Of a DNA stretch of 64,000 bases, positions 9,230 to 19,102 are shown one piece after another (the first letter of the stretch is position 1; each line of letters opens with the position of its first letter). A model generated the notes under the pieces. That model was not told the DNA's origin. It did not search any database and saw nothing but the letters and a program-made list of their open reading frames with translations. The translations under genes and the position numbers were made by a program. This DNA comes from Psychrosphaera algicola (GTDB taxonomy: Bacteria; Pseudomonadota; Gammaproteobacteria; Enterobacterales; Alteromonadaceae), in assembly GCF_028401425.1 (NCBI RefSeq), contig NZ_JAQOMS010000002.1, positions 1,240,001 to 1,304,000 on the forward strand, in the 5' to 3' direction.

Positions 9230-10580
9230 TTAGGCTGGAACTTCAATGCCCTGCTCGCGCATTTTAGCCAACTTATAACGTAACGTACGCGGACTAATGC
9301 CAAGTTTTTCAGCAACATCTTTGCGTTTTCCTGACACATTTGCAAAGTATCTAAAATAATACGATTCTCTTGGTCACGAATTTCCATTTTAAAATCTGGT
9401 GTTTCTTCCGCGTATTCACTCGCTTGAATTTCCGCAGCGATATGATCAACCGCAAACTCTTCAACTAAAATGTGTTCGCTATCTACATTTGCATCGGTAC
9501 AAAGGATCAAAGCACGTTGAATAACATTGTCGAGTTCTCGCACATTCCTATAGCCAACTGTGATTTAACAATTTCATTTTTGCTGTTGGGCTGATCTCTG
9601 GAATTTCTCTACCCATATCAACGCAATAACGTTTTAGTAAATGCATAGCAATTGGAATAATGTCGTCTTTACGTTTAGATAAACGTAACCAACGAATTGG
9701 GAAAACATTCAATCGATAGTACAAATCTTCTCTGAACTTGCCATTACGTACGGCTTCCATTAAATCGCGGTTAGATGTCGCCAAGACTCGAACATCGAGC
9801 TTTATTGTTTTGCGACTGCCAAGACGTTCAACTTCACGTTCTTGTAAAACGCGCAATAGTTTTGCCTGAAGGTTTAAATCCATTTCGGTGATTTCATCTA
9901 ATAAAATCGTACCGTGTTGGGCTTGTTCAAATTTGCTAAGGACACGCCTGAATCGCGCCTGTAAATGCACCTTTTTCATAACCAAACAATGTAGCTTCTA
10001 ACATATTGTCAGGAATGGCTGCACAGTTAATCGCAACAAAATCGTGCTCGGCGCGATTAGACTGGTCATGAATGTAACGCGCCATAACTTCTTTACCTGC
10101 ACCACTTGGCCCTGTGATCATCACAGAGGCTTCAGATACGGCCACTTTTGCAGCAAGTTTTAATAATTCAATACTTTTGATATCTGCGACAACAGGACTG
10201 TGTTTTTCAACCTGTTTCACTGGCGCATAACGGCCGACCATATTGAGTAAGACTTCTGGCGCAAAAGGCTTGGCCATGTAGTCAATAGCCCCGTATTTCA
10301 TCGCTTCTACAGCATGATCGATAGTTGCATAAGCAGTCATCAATAAAAATGGCGTTTGTGGATACAGTTTTTTAACTGACTTTAATAAGTCGAGTCCTGT
10401 TAAGCCACCCATTTGAACGTCTGAAACGATAAGGTCAATGACCCGCTGTTTCATTACAACAAGTGCGGCTTCTGCTGAATCAGCTTCAACAACGCTGTAT
10501 CCAGCCATGGTAAGCGTATCAACTAGCGCTTCTCGTAATCCTGAATCGTCTTCTACGACTAATATTTGAGTCTGACTCAT
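9230..10580 (-). CDS. flrC: Flagellar sigma-54 response regulator FlrC (several frameshifts)
   Basis: About 450 residues when rebuilt. Order: receiver domain (residues 1-120; acidic pocket VVEDD, phospho-Asp in LIVSDVQMGG, K in YMAKPF), AAA+ domain with Walker A GPSGAGKE, the sigma-54 contact loop GAFTGA and Walker B ILLDEI, then a Fis-type HTH (KLGISPRTLRYKLAKMR). FlrC, phosphorylated by FlrB, activates class III flagellar genes with sigma-54. Frames change at about 9945 (one extra T), 9550 (W..NVRELDN) and 9330 (one G missing in CAGGGAAAACGC). True stop is TAA at 9230-9232. Its ATG overlaps the flrB stop (ATGA). Confidence 0.87.
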
Positions 10581-11771
10581 ACGACTTCCTCCTGTTGTGT
10601 AGACACGTCAATTGGTGCAAGAGCATTAAGCTTAATTGGTAAATACATTTTAAAAATTGCACCGCCACTATAGGTTTATTCTCAACGACAACATGCCCTT
10701 GGTGTGCCTGAGCTACGGTTTTTACAACCGATAATCCAAGACCTGTTCCCTGAGAACGTGTGGTGTAAAACGGTTCAAATATTTTTTAATTAAATTTTTC
10801 TCAACACCTGGACCATTATCTTCTACTGAAATGATCACTCGATTTGGTTTTATTTTGTCACGTTGCGCTGCAACATGAACGTGTACACCTTGCCCGACGA
10901 CCTGTACCGCATTGTGGATAAGGTTGGTGATTGCACTGGATAGACTGGTTTTATTGGCAAGCAAACAAATATCTGGTTCTGGCAACTCTACGGTTAGGTC
11001 ACCTGCTTGGCTCACCAAAGCATCAGAACTTTGATGCACCGACGTTAAAAGCTGTTGCAATGAAACTTGCTCTAAAACTTGGTTTTCACCACTTTTGGCA
11101 AACATCAACATGTCGTTAACTTGCTTCTCCAAATCGGATAAACGCGACGATAACTTGTCGACAAAATTAAGTCGTTGATCCACTTTCATGCGGCTATTTT
11201 TTAAATTTGCGGCATATAACATCGCTGCAGACAAAGGCGTTCTAATCTGGTGCGCTAAGCTCGCGACCATACGCCCAAGTGCAGAAACCCGTTGAAGGTG
11301 ACTGATCCGTTCTTGCAAAATTCTTGTTTCAGTTAAATCCGTCATCACAATTAACTGACCCGATTTTAATGGGGTAATTTCAAGTTTAACTCTACGTCCA
11401 TTACGGAGTGAAACTTCATGGCCGTCATCTTCTCTAGGTTTAAAAGAGCGTCCAATAACGGTTCGCCATTTTTCACCCTCAAGTGGTTCGCCAAGCAAAC
11501 TAATCGCCACTTTATTAGCTTGAGAAACCATGCCTTTTGCGTCTAATACCACAACGCCGTTTGGCATAATGTCGACTAAATGACTTAACTCAGTATTACG
11601 GTCACGTAATTTCTGAAGTTCAGCTTGTCTGATCTCGGATTGATCCTTAGAAGGTGATGTCGATTTATAATCTTCGGAAAAGCTTCTAAACGCAGGCGAA
11701 AATGAAGCCAATTTAACCTTGGCTGTTTTACTGCGTTCACTTTGCAATACTGACTGAATATTCACTGACAT
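10577..11771 (-). CDS. flrB: Flagellar sensor histidine kinase FlrB (two frameshifts)
   Basis: About 398 residues. A PAS domain (about residues 60-150, GVVVLDAKGMVSQANKVAI) is followed by a HisKA helix with the phospho-accepting His in SLAHQIRTPLSA and an HATPase domain with N-box LIHNAV and G1 VEDNGPGV. The G2 box lies after a missing A in the run near 10785 (restores KKIFEPFYTTRSQGTGLGLS), and another missing base lies near 10672. No membrane segments, as known for FlrB/FleS. Phosphodonor of FlrC, with which it overlaps by 4 bp. Confidence 0.87.
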
Positions 11772-11807
11772 AATGTTATCTCTATGGATTTAATACACAG
11801 AAACTAA

Positions 11808-11823
11808 AACAACTATTGTGCCA
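11808..11823 (-). promoter_or_regulatory. Candidate sigma-54 promoter for flrBC
   Basis: On the minus strand TGGCAC is followed after 5 nt by TTGTT, close to the -24/-12 consensus TGGCACG-N4-TTGCA; the -12 GC is GT here. It lies about 37 bp upstream of the flrB ATG. In Vibrio flrBC is transcribed by sigma-54 with FlrA, the product of the gene just upstream, so the position fits. Seen by eye only. Confidence 0.55.
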
Positions 11824-11936
11824 ACTTTATTTTATATAAATAACAATGAGTTAGACGTTGATTTTTGAGGATCCTTTAAAACAACAAAATTTTGACGCTG
11901 ATTAAAAAGGAAAAAAATGGCGTGGGATATTAGCGC

Positions 11937-11977
11937 TAAAAAATGGTTATTTGAGCCAAGTTAAGACCCAAATAACC
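11937..11977 (-). terminator. Rho-independent terminator after flrA
   Basis: Minus-strand stem GGTTATTTG / CAAATAACC (9 bp, 15-nt loop; arms 11969-11977 and 11945-11953) followed by ATTTTTT. It separates flrA from the flrBC transcript, which starts from its own promoter downstream. Confidence 0.8.
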
Positions 11978-11984
11978 CTTTAAC

Positions 11985-13471
11985 TTATTCGTCTTTATTC
12001 AAATCGTACTTACGCATTTTTTCAACTAGCGTTGTGCGACGTAAGTTTAGGATTTCAGCAGCACGAGCAACAACATAGTCAGTTGTTTGTAATGCTTGCT
12101 CAATTAAGTTTATTTCAAGTTCAGATAAAAACTCTTTAATGTCTAACCCTTCAGGTGGCAACATTACGGTTGTTGGATCTGCCAGCGACGTGGCTGACAT
12201 AACAAAATCCTCGGAACCGTCGTCATCTTCATCATCGTTCAATGCAAAGATGTCGTTAAGTGCCTGACGCTCTAAAATTTCATCTGGGTATTCAGGAACA
12301 AACGGCGCTTCGTCGGTATAACAATATCGAGGTGGTAAGTCATGTACATCAACCACTTGATTTGGAAACATAATTAACAAACGTTCAACTAGGTTCCCTA
12401 ATTCACGAACATTACCAGTACCACGGATGCTCTTTTAGTGACTCTAACGCGCGGTCCGTTAAATTAAACCGAGCTTTATGCTCACGTTCAAAACGGCTTG
12501 TAAACTCTTGGATAAGCAAATGTAAATCATCTGGTCGTTGCTTTAATGAAGGTGATTCAATAGGAAATACGTTTAGACGATAATAAAGATCTTCACGAAA
12601 CGTCCCTTCTTCAATCATGTCTTCTAAATTACGATGGGTTGCCGCGATAACCCGAACGTCAGCCCGAATTGGCTTACTGCCCCCGACTCGCTCGTAAGTA
12701 CGTTCTTGCAAGACTCGAAGTAACTTCACTTGCATTTGCAGTGGCATGTCACCTATTTCATCTAAAAATAGCGTGCCGCCCTGAGCTAATTCAAAGCGCC
12801 CTTTACGAGATGAAATCGCACCGGTAAACGCGCCTTTTTCGTGACCAAACAATTCGCTTTCTAACAATTCACCGGGTATTGCACCACAGTTAACAGGCAC
12901 AAATGGGCCCTTAGCGCGTAAGGATAACTGGTGAACATTTCGTGCGATGACCTCTTTACCTGTACCGGATTCCCTAATATAAGTACGTTGGCTTCTTTTT
13001 CTGCGACTTGACCTATTAAAAATTTAATTTCATTTAATACTGAAGTTTGGCCAATTAAACCGTCAAACTTATTACCGCTGCTATTTGATCTGAGTTTCGG
13101 CAGTAATCGTTTGTATTCTTGGCAGTCTCGAATTTGCTGCGTTACTGCAGGGTAAATGAAAGGTTCCGACAAAACGCCGATAACATTTTTTAGTTCGAAT
13201 AAAAACTTTAAGGTTTCACCGATGAGTAAAAACGGGATCCTGACTGTGAACGCACTAACGCTTCATGATCGCTGGAGGACAACGCGCCTAATATGCAGGC
13301 GTCTACATCATCTTCATTAGTACATCGGGTTTGAAAATCGTTATAGCTAACAACAACACTTGTTTCGCCTATAAAAGTTAAAATACCGTGGAGTAATGAT
13401 GCTCTGCGTTCATTTTCATCAACAATGATGATCTTGCCCAAACCGAGCTTTTGTTCAGATGACATATACAA
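11985..13471 (-). CDS. flrA: Flagellar master regulator FlrA (several frameshifts)
   Basis: About 490 residues when rebuilt. It has an N-terminal FleQ-type pseudo-receiver (residues 1-110, IIIVDENERRASLL), an AAA+ domain with Walker A GESGTGKE (needs one G near 12972), GAFTGA, Walker B LFLDEIGD and VRVIAATHR, and a C-terminal Fis HTH (AAEILNLRRTTLVEKMRKY). FlrA starts the flagellar hierarchy by activating sigma-54 promoters, including flrBC. Frame changes lie near 13233 (SG joins IPFLLIGETLKF), 12972 and 12418 (HPW joins GNVREL). Directly upstream of flrBC, the normal order. Confidence 0.87.
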
Positions 13472-13612
13472 CCTAATTTTTACTATCGTTATGAAGATAA
13501 TTGTAACGAGGTCGATCAGAGTTGCAAGTATTAAACGACAAAACTTTGACGAATTTAACTATTTAGCCTAATAATTGACACTATTCACAAATTTTCGCAA
13601 GAAACCTGTGGG

Positions 13613-14878
13613 GTCAGAGTCGCTGATCGCAAAAAGCCCGCTATTCCCAAGCTTTATAAGGCAGCCGCGACGATATTCATAAGCTCCAACTGAGTGCAAA
13701 GGAATTTCATTGTTCGCTTTTAACCGGCTCAAACCATCTGAACAAACCATTATCCTAACTAAAAAGAAGAAACCGTCATTCTGAAAGAGCCGCGGCGATA
13801 TTCAGGATCTCCAACCAAGTGCAGAGGAAGTACATAGTTCGCTTTTAATTGGCTCATAATTCCAGAACAAAAAACGTCATCCTGAAAGAGTCTAAACGAT
13901 ATTCAGGATCTCCAACCAAGTGCAGAGGAAGTGCATACTTCGCACTAAAGAATGCTTGAATATTGCTGGTAATATCAATGTATAGCGCACCAAACTATTT
14001 TTACTTTCGGAGTCGCGTGCTGGAGATCCCAAATATCGCTGGGGCGATTTTGGAATGACGATCCTTTCTAAAAACCAGTGGGATAAAAACCTGTGGGGTC
14101 AGAGTCGCTGATCGCAAAAAGCCCGCTATTCCCAAGCTTTATAAGTCAGCCGCGGCGATATTTGTAAGCTCCAACCAAGTGCAAAGGAATTTCATTGTTC
14201 GCTTTTAATTGGCTCAAACCATCTGAACAAACCATCATCCGAACCAAACAGAAAAAACCGCCATTCTGAAAGAGCCTAAGCGATATTCAGAATCTCCAAC
14301 CAAGTGCAGAGGAAGTGCATACTTCGCACTAAAGAATGCTTGATTATTACTGGTAATAACAATGTATAGCGCACCAAACTATTTTTACTTTCGGAGTCGC
14401 GTGTTGGAGATTCCAAATATCGCTGGGGCGATTTTGGAATGACGATCCTTTCTAAAAACCAGTGGGATAAAAACCTGTGGGGTCAGAGTCGCTGATAAAA
14501 CCTGTGGGGTCAGAGTCGCTGATCGCAAAAAGCCCGCTATTCCCAAGCTTTATAAGGCAGCCACGGCGATATTCATAAGCTCCAACTGAATGCAAAGGAA
14601 TTTCATTGTTCGCTTTTAATTGGCTCAAACCATCTGAACAAACCATCATCCTAACTAAAAAGAAGAAACCGTCATTCTGAAAGAGTCTAAGCGATATGCA
14701 GAACCTCCAACCAAGTGCAGAGGAAGTTCATACTTCGCACTAAAGAATGCTTGAATATTGCTAGTTATACCAATGTATAGCGCACCAAACTATTTTTACT
14801 TTCGGAGTTGCGTGTTGGAGATTCCAAATATCGCTGGGGCGATTTTGGAATGACCATCCTTTCTAAAAACCAGTGGGA
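13613..14878. repeat. Three tandem copies of a composite intergenic repeat
   Basis: A roughly 390-470 bp unit occurs three times between flrA and the DUF3392-like gene. Module A begins CCTGTGGGGTCAGAGTCGCT at 13616, 14090 and 14499, with an extra short start of A at 14474. Module B runs from GTCATTCTGAAAGAG to GGAATGACG at about 13871-14060, 14262-14440 and 14670-14850. The ends of B are inverted repeats of each other (GATATTCAGGATCTCC near one end, GGAGATCCCAAATATC near the other), so each B could fold into a long hairpin. Unit 1 contains an additional partial B at about 13775-13866. The GGGGTCAGAGT signature resembles repeats linked to REP-type (Y1) transposases in gammaproteobacteria; that link is inference. 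Short open frames inside it are not credible genes. Confidence 0.8.
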
Positions 14879-14930
14879 TCACCCATTGGTTTTGAGCCTA
14901 CTAGTTTTCAAAAGAGTGTTACACCGACAT

Positions 14931-15263
14931 CTATATTTGTTTTCGTCGTTCGGCCCAAATGCCTAACATAATAAAAATGGCTAAAACAACAATCGCAAAC
15001 GTAGAGTAAGATAACTGACTTAACTGCACTTTTAATACTTGAGTCAAAACTACAGTTAACGCCCCGTAACCAAATGTACAAACCAAAACAAATACGACAG
15101 TTCGAATAATAAAGTGAGCGTTACCAAGTTGGCGTCGCACCATTTTATTGATGTCTGCCCCACAAATCACCAATATTGACGCAACAATCCCAAGGGAAAT
15201 ATCTGCAGAGTAAGGGCGCATAAAACGCCCAAACTCAGACAAAATCGACAAGACCCAATCCAT
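14931..15263 (-). CDS. Small membrane protein, DUF3392-like
   Basis: 110 residues with three hydrophobic segments (about 22-40, 54-75 and 84-103) and a basic middle loop (NKMVRRQLGNAH). It resembles the DUF3392 family of Vibrio and Alteromonas, whose function is unknown. The ATG shares a base with the ligA stop (TAATG), so it is translationally coupled to ligA. The family name is from memory and not checked. Confidence 0.7.
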   Translation of the reverse strand: MDWVLSILSEFGRFMRPYSADISLGIVASILVICGADINKMVRRQLGNAHFIIRTVVFVLVCTFGYGALTVVLTQVLKVQLSQLSYSTFAIVVLAIFIMLGIWAERRKQI

Positions 15264-17290
15264 TACAGAGTGATCCCATGTTCGTTTAACAGTGCCACTA
15301 GCTGTTCTTCGGTTAATACGTCAACCCCTAAATCCTGGGCTTTAGTGAGTTTCGAACCGGCTTTTTCACCCGCTACCAAATAATGTGTTTTGGCCGATAC
15401 GCTCCCTGATACTTTTGCCCCTAGTGATTGTAAATGGTTCTTAGCATCACTGCGGCCCAACTGACTTAACGTGCCGGTAATCACGTAAGTTAACCCGGTT
15501 AAAGGCTGAGCGCTTTCTTCACGTTTTTCGATCACTGGCCAATGAATGCCCTGTTCTAATAACTGAGATACAACCGTCAAATTGTGTTCTTCGCGGAAAA
15601 ACGCATACGCATGAGCCGCAACAATTTTACCTACATCACTCACTTCAATCAGAGACTCGATGTCAGCTTCTTTTATTGCATCTAAAGTTTGGTAATAATT
15701 TGCTAAATTAAGTGCGGTAGCTTCACCCACTTCACGAATTCCTAATGAATAGATAAACTTAGGCAATGTAGTCAACTTAGCTGCTTCAAGTGCGTTTATT
15801 AAGTTCTCCGCCGACTTAGGCCCCATTCTATCTAGCGATGAAATTTGATCGGTTGTTAAAGTAAACAGGTCCGCAGGTGATTGAATTAATTTTTCGTCCA
15901 CAAGTTGGTCAACAATTTTGTCACCTAGACCGTCGATATCAAACGCCTTACGCGAAGCAAAGTGTTTTATCGCCTGCTTACGTTGCGCTTCGCAGAATAA
16001 ACCTGCGGTGCAACGAGTCACAGCCTCGCCTTCTGGCTTTTCTGTTTTCGATTGACACACTGGGCATTCAGTTGGAAAAATAATGTCTTTGGCATCTTCC
16101 GGTCGACGTTCCTCAACAACCGAAACAATTTGCGGAATAACGTCCCCGGCACGACGAATGATCACAGTATCGCCAATTTTTATGCCTAACCGTTCTATTT
16201 CTTCGATGTTATGTAAAGTCGCATTTGACACCGTCACCCCGCCCACAAACACAGGTTCTAATTTAGCAACCGGAGTTATGGCGCCCGTACGACCCACTTG
16301 AAACTCAACATCATTTAATACCGTTAGCTCTTCTTGCGCTGGAAATTTATAGGCGATAGCCCAACGTGGAGCGCGCGCCACAAACCCAAGAGCTTCTTGA
16401 GTAGCGATATCGTTAAGCTTTAATACTGTGCCGTCAATTTCGTAGCTCAATGTACTACGACGTTCACCTATGTCTTGATAAAACGCCAAGACCTGCTCAA
16501 TGCCTTTTGCAATTCTGATTTCAGGGCAAACAGGCAATCCCCAATGTCGGATCTGTTGCAATCGGTCGAAATGCGTATCTGGCAGAATATAATCTTCGCT
16601 GACAACCCCCATCGAATAGGCATAAAAAGCCAAAGGCCGTGACGCTGATATCTTTGAATCGAGCTGGCGTAAACTGCCTGCAGCGGCATTACGCGGATTG
16701 GCAAATGTCTTAGTTCCATTTTCGATAGCAGTTTCGTTTAAACGTTTAAATCCAGCATGCGGCATAAAAACTTCACCACGGACTTCGATGCGTTCAGGGA
16801 AATCTGTACCAACTAATGCAAGAGGAATTGACTTAATCGTTTTGACATTTTCAGTAATGTTTTCGCCAACGGCGCCATCGCCTCGAGTTGCAGCCCGAAC
16901 CAATTTGCCTTTTTCATATAAAATACTAACGGCTAAACCATCCAGTTTAGGCTCGCAACAAAATTCCAAATCCTCGTCAGTTTTGAGTCGGTCATTCACT
17001 CGTTTATGAAATGCGACAAACTCTTCTTCTTTCATCGCGTTATCCAATGACAACATAGGCACTTCGTGAACCACTTGGTCAAATTTTGCCAGCGCTTCAC
17101 CACCCACTTTACGGGTTGGCGAGTCAGCATGAGCCAACTCTGGATGCGCTAGCTCTAAAGCCTGCAACTGTCGGAAAAGGCGGTCGTATTCAGCATCGGG
17201 AACAGACGGCTCATCTAATACATAATATTGATAATTTAACGATAGTAGTTGCGAGACAAGCTCATTAATTTCAAGTTCGATAGCTGACAT
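15263..17290 (-). CDS. ligA: NAD-dependent DNA ligase LigA
   Basis: 675 residues, intact. It seals nicks during replication and repair with NAD+. Domain order: Ia (YYVLDEPSVPDAEYD), adenylation domain with the catalytic Lys in EPKLDGLAVS, OB fold, Cys4 zinc finger (CPVC ... CTAGLFC), helix-hairpin-helix repeats and a C-terminal BRCT domain (TYVITGTLSQLGRS). I chose the ATG at 17288-17290 (MSAIELEINELVSQ), which gives the usual length (E. coli 671); upstream in-frame ATGs at 17299 and 17341 would add non-conserved residues. No strong Shine-Dalgarno is visible at any of them. Confidence 0.96.
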   Translation of the reverse strand: MSAIELEINELVSQLLSLNYQYYVLDEPSVPDAEYDRLFRQLQALELAHPELAHADSPTRKVGGEALAKFDQVVHEVPMLSLDNAMKEEEFVAFHKRVNDRLKTDEDLEFCCEPKLDGLAVSILYEKGKLVRAATRGDGAVGENITENVKTIKSIPLALVGTDFPERIEVRGEVFMPHAGFKRLNETAIENGTKTFANPRNAAAGSLRQLDSKISASRPLAFYAYSMGVVSEDYILPDTHFDRLQQIRHWGLPVCPEIRIAKGIEQVLAFYQDIGERRSTLSYEIDGTVLKLNDIATQEALGFVARAPRWAIAYKFPAQEELTVLNDVEFQVGRTGAITPVAKLEPVFVGGVTVSNATLHNIEEIERLGIKIGDTVIIRRAGDVIPQIVSVVEERRPEDAKDIIFPTECPVCQSKTEKPEGEAVTRCTAGLFCEAQRKQAIKHFASRKAFDIDGLGDKIVDQLVDEKLIQSPADLFTLTTDQISSLDRMGPKSAENLINALEAAKLTTLPKFIYSLGIREVGEATALNLANYYQTLDAIKEADIESLIEVSDVGKIVAAHAYAFFREEHNLTVVSQLLEQGIHWPVIEKREESAQPLTGLTYVITGTLSQLGRSDAKNHLQSLGAKVSGSVSAKTHYLVAGEKAGSKLTKAQDLGVDVLTEEQLVALLNEHGITL

Positions 17291-17403
17291 TTGGCACATA
17301 TAAAAAATTGGAATATAGCTAAAGTTTGAATTGAAATGCACCTAAAGGCAACTGTTGAAAGATCAATTCTGTACGACTGTTCAAAATTTATGTTACCTAT
17401 CCT

Positions 17404-18303
17404 ATGTTGCTAACACTTAGGCATCGTCTTATCATGCAGCCTGAAGACATTTTAATTTGTTTAGGGTCAATTGGTTTGAATTATTTGGGTAAATCACTTT
17501 TTATTTTGCTATTAATACTAATGGCCAGTTTTAAAAGCTATTCATGTACATTAACTCTAGGAATATCAACAGAATCTTCCCCTTACCTTTTTGAGAAAAC
17601 CGACCAAGGTTGGTCTGGCGTAAGTATCGATTTAGCAAAAACGCTGGCGAAAAAGCGGATTGCGAACTAAACATAATATCCGCACCATGGGGTAGAGCCA
17701 TAAAATTGCTCGAGTCTGGTAAAATTCACTTTCTTACGAATTTCACCCACAGCAAAACCCGAGCAAAATTTGCCGATTTTATAGGCCCACACTACATAGA
17801 AAGTGCCACCTTCGTCGCCAGAAAAACAATCAGTGCTAACGTCAACTCACCAAAAGAGTTACATCAATTCACAGGCACTGTGGGTATTCAACAGGGCGCA
17901 AATTTTGGGCATGAATTTGAAAACCTGATATTGAAGAACCCCAACACTATACAAAAACTCGTATACCTTCCAAATGTCGATGAACGATATTCGATGCTTA
18001 AATTGGGCAGACTCGACGGTGTCTTTGACGACCAATTGATTGCCCACCATATGTTAGAAACAGGAGAAATATCTAAAGATGAATTTTCTATTCGGTTTTT
18101 TCTACACGGCACGCCCACTTATTTTGGGATAAGTAAAAAGGCCGTTTCAAAAAACTAAAAACAAACTTCAAAAAGCCTTAGTTAACGATGCGCGAAGAAC
18201 ATCTTGTCGAAAAAATCTATGAAAAATACGGGTTAACTTTAAACACCAAACAACTGTTTAAAGAAGATAAACTTGGCCACGCCTATAAAATCAGCAAGAT
18301 GTA
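17404..18303 (+). CDS. Periplasmic solute-binding protein, SBP_bac_3 family (three or more frameshifts)
   Basis: About 290 residues if rebuilt. An N-terminal signal segment (SLFILLLILMASFKSYS) is followed by the family start TLGISTESSPYLF, then SGVSIDLAKTLAKK, a segment APWGRAIKLLESGKIHFLTNF, VGIQQGANFG and the lobe-closing C-terminus EKIYEKYGL. Frame changes occur at A runs near 17655 and 18140 and again near 18175-18200, most repaired by one added A. Such stand-alone proteins bind amino acids or act as sensor inputs; there is no permease beside it. Start uncertain (17404 or 17434). Could also be a decaying gene. Confidence 0.7.
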
Positions 18304-18531
18304 GGCGCAACTCCTCCAATCATCAAGACGCAATTTCCGGCAAAACCTCAACAGTTATTCCCAATAAAGACAACCTCTGCACGTTATTTAAGCAATTAAC
18401 ACGCAGTTACAAAACTTTATTACCTTTCCTCCTTATTCTTCTTTGCAATTGCGCCACATTACATTAATATTGCCCTGTTACTTACTTTCGGTTTATTCCG
18501 TTGAGAAAGAATTACTTTAGAAAGATTTCTA

Positions 18532-18896
18532 GGGGCTGATTCAGGATTCGACAGGATTGATGATTCCGGAGGTGCACGTCGAGGGGCGGTTTGCCTCGTA
18601 AAAAGCCGCAAAAAATAGTCGCAAACGACGAAAACTACGCACTAGCAGCTTAATACCCTGCTCAGAGCTCTTTTGCCCTAGCTTCCGTCCGTAAGACGGG
18701 GAACAACAAAAGATCAAAAACCAAACGGAATAGTGGCGAGACTCCTGCCTGAGAGGCAACCCACGAAATTTAAATCAGGATAGTCGTTGAGTGGCGTGTC
18801 TGTTCGCAGCTCCTCGGTGAATTTAAAAACTGACTAAACGTGTAGTACCAAAGGGTGACCTTTTCTGGACGGGGTTCGACTCCCCCAGCTCCACCA
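18532..18896 (+). ncRNA. ssrA: Transfer-messenger RNA (tmRNA)
   Basis: 365 nt. It begins GGGGCTGATTCAGGATTCGA, the conserved tmRNA 5' end, and ends in a tRNA-like T arm GGTTCGACTCCCCCAGCT with CCACCA. The tag reading frame follows AATAGTC as GCAAACGACGAAAACTACGC and onward, encoding ANDENYALAA then TAA, a typical gammaproteobacterial tag. It rescues stalled ribosomes with SmpB. The 3' end is the insertion site of the mobile element described next. Confidence 0.97.
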
Positions 18897-18899
18897 CTT
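18875..18899 (+). repeat. Attachment site attL (3' end of ssrA)
   Basis: 25-bp sequence TTCGACTCCCCCAGCTCCAC plus CACTT, identical to 26308-26332. It spans the T-arm to CCA end of ssrA, so integration restores a complete tmRNA gene. The two copies bound a 7.4 kb block starting with a tyrosine integrase gene. Confidence 0.93.
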
Positions 18900-18908
18900 C
18901 AATAAAAC

Positions 18909-18936
18909 AAGACGTCATTTGGCGTCTTTTTTATAC
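18909..18936 (+). terminator. Rho-independent terminator after ssrA
   Basis: Stem AAGACG / CGTCTT with an 8-nt loop, followed by a T run. It belongs to the left end of the integrated element and supplies a terminator to the interrupted ssrA transcript. Confidence 0.75.
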
Positions 18937-19032
18937 CAAAAATTTGACTTAACGCCTTGTAAACAAACCTTCCTGTTAGATTTACCCTATACAACCCCAA
19001 ACAACTCTGTACAATAATAAACCAACTAAACA

Positions 19033-19084
19033 GCGGGTAAACATGTGGGTAAAAACGAAAACGTTCATCCCTCGTGTGGGTAAA
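19033..19084 (+). promoter_or_regulatory. Left cluster of G(C/T)GGGTAAA repeats (possible integrase arm sites)
   Basis: Three copies of G(C/T)GGGTAAA at 19033-19041, 19045-19053 and 19076-19084. Two more copies occur at the right end (26225-26233 and 26237-26245). In both ends two copies start exactly 12 bp apart. Direct repeats near each att site are typical arm-type binding sites of tyrosine integrases. The left cluster also lies just upstream of the integrase start, so it may serve in autoregulation. Confidence 0.55.
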
Positions 19085-19102
19085 AAGTTTTAGAGGTAAT
19101 AA

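Noticed and set aside
13568..14649. Two similar 60-65 codon frames (VCSDGL... and copy) between flrA and the DUF3392-like gene.
   Set aside because: They lie entirely inside the tandem intergenic repeats, with no start signals.
18541..18759. Minus-strand open frame of 72 codons.
   Set aside because: Lies completely within the tmRNA gene.
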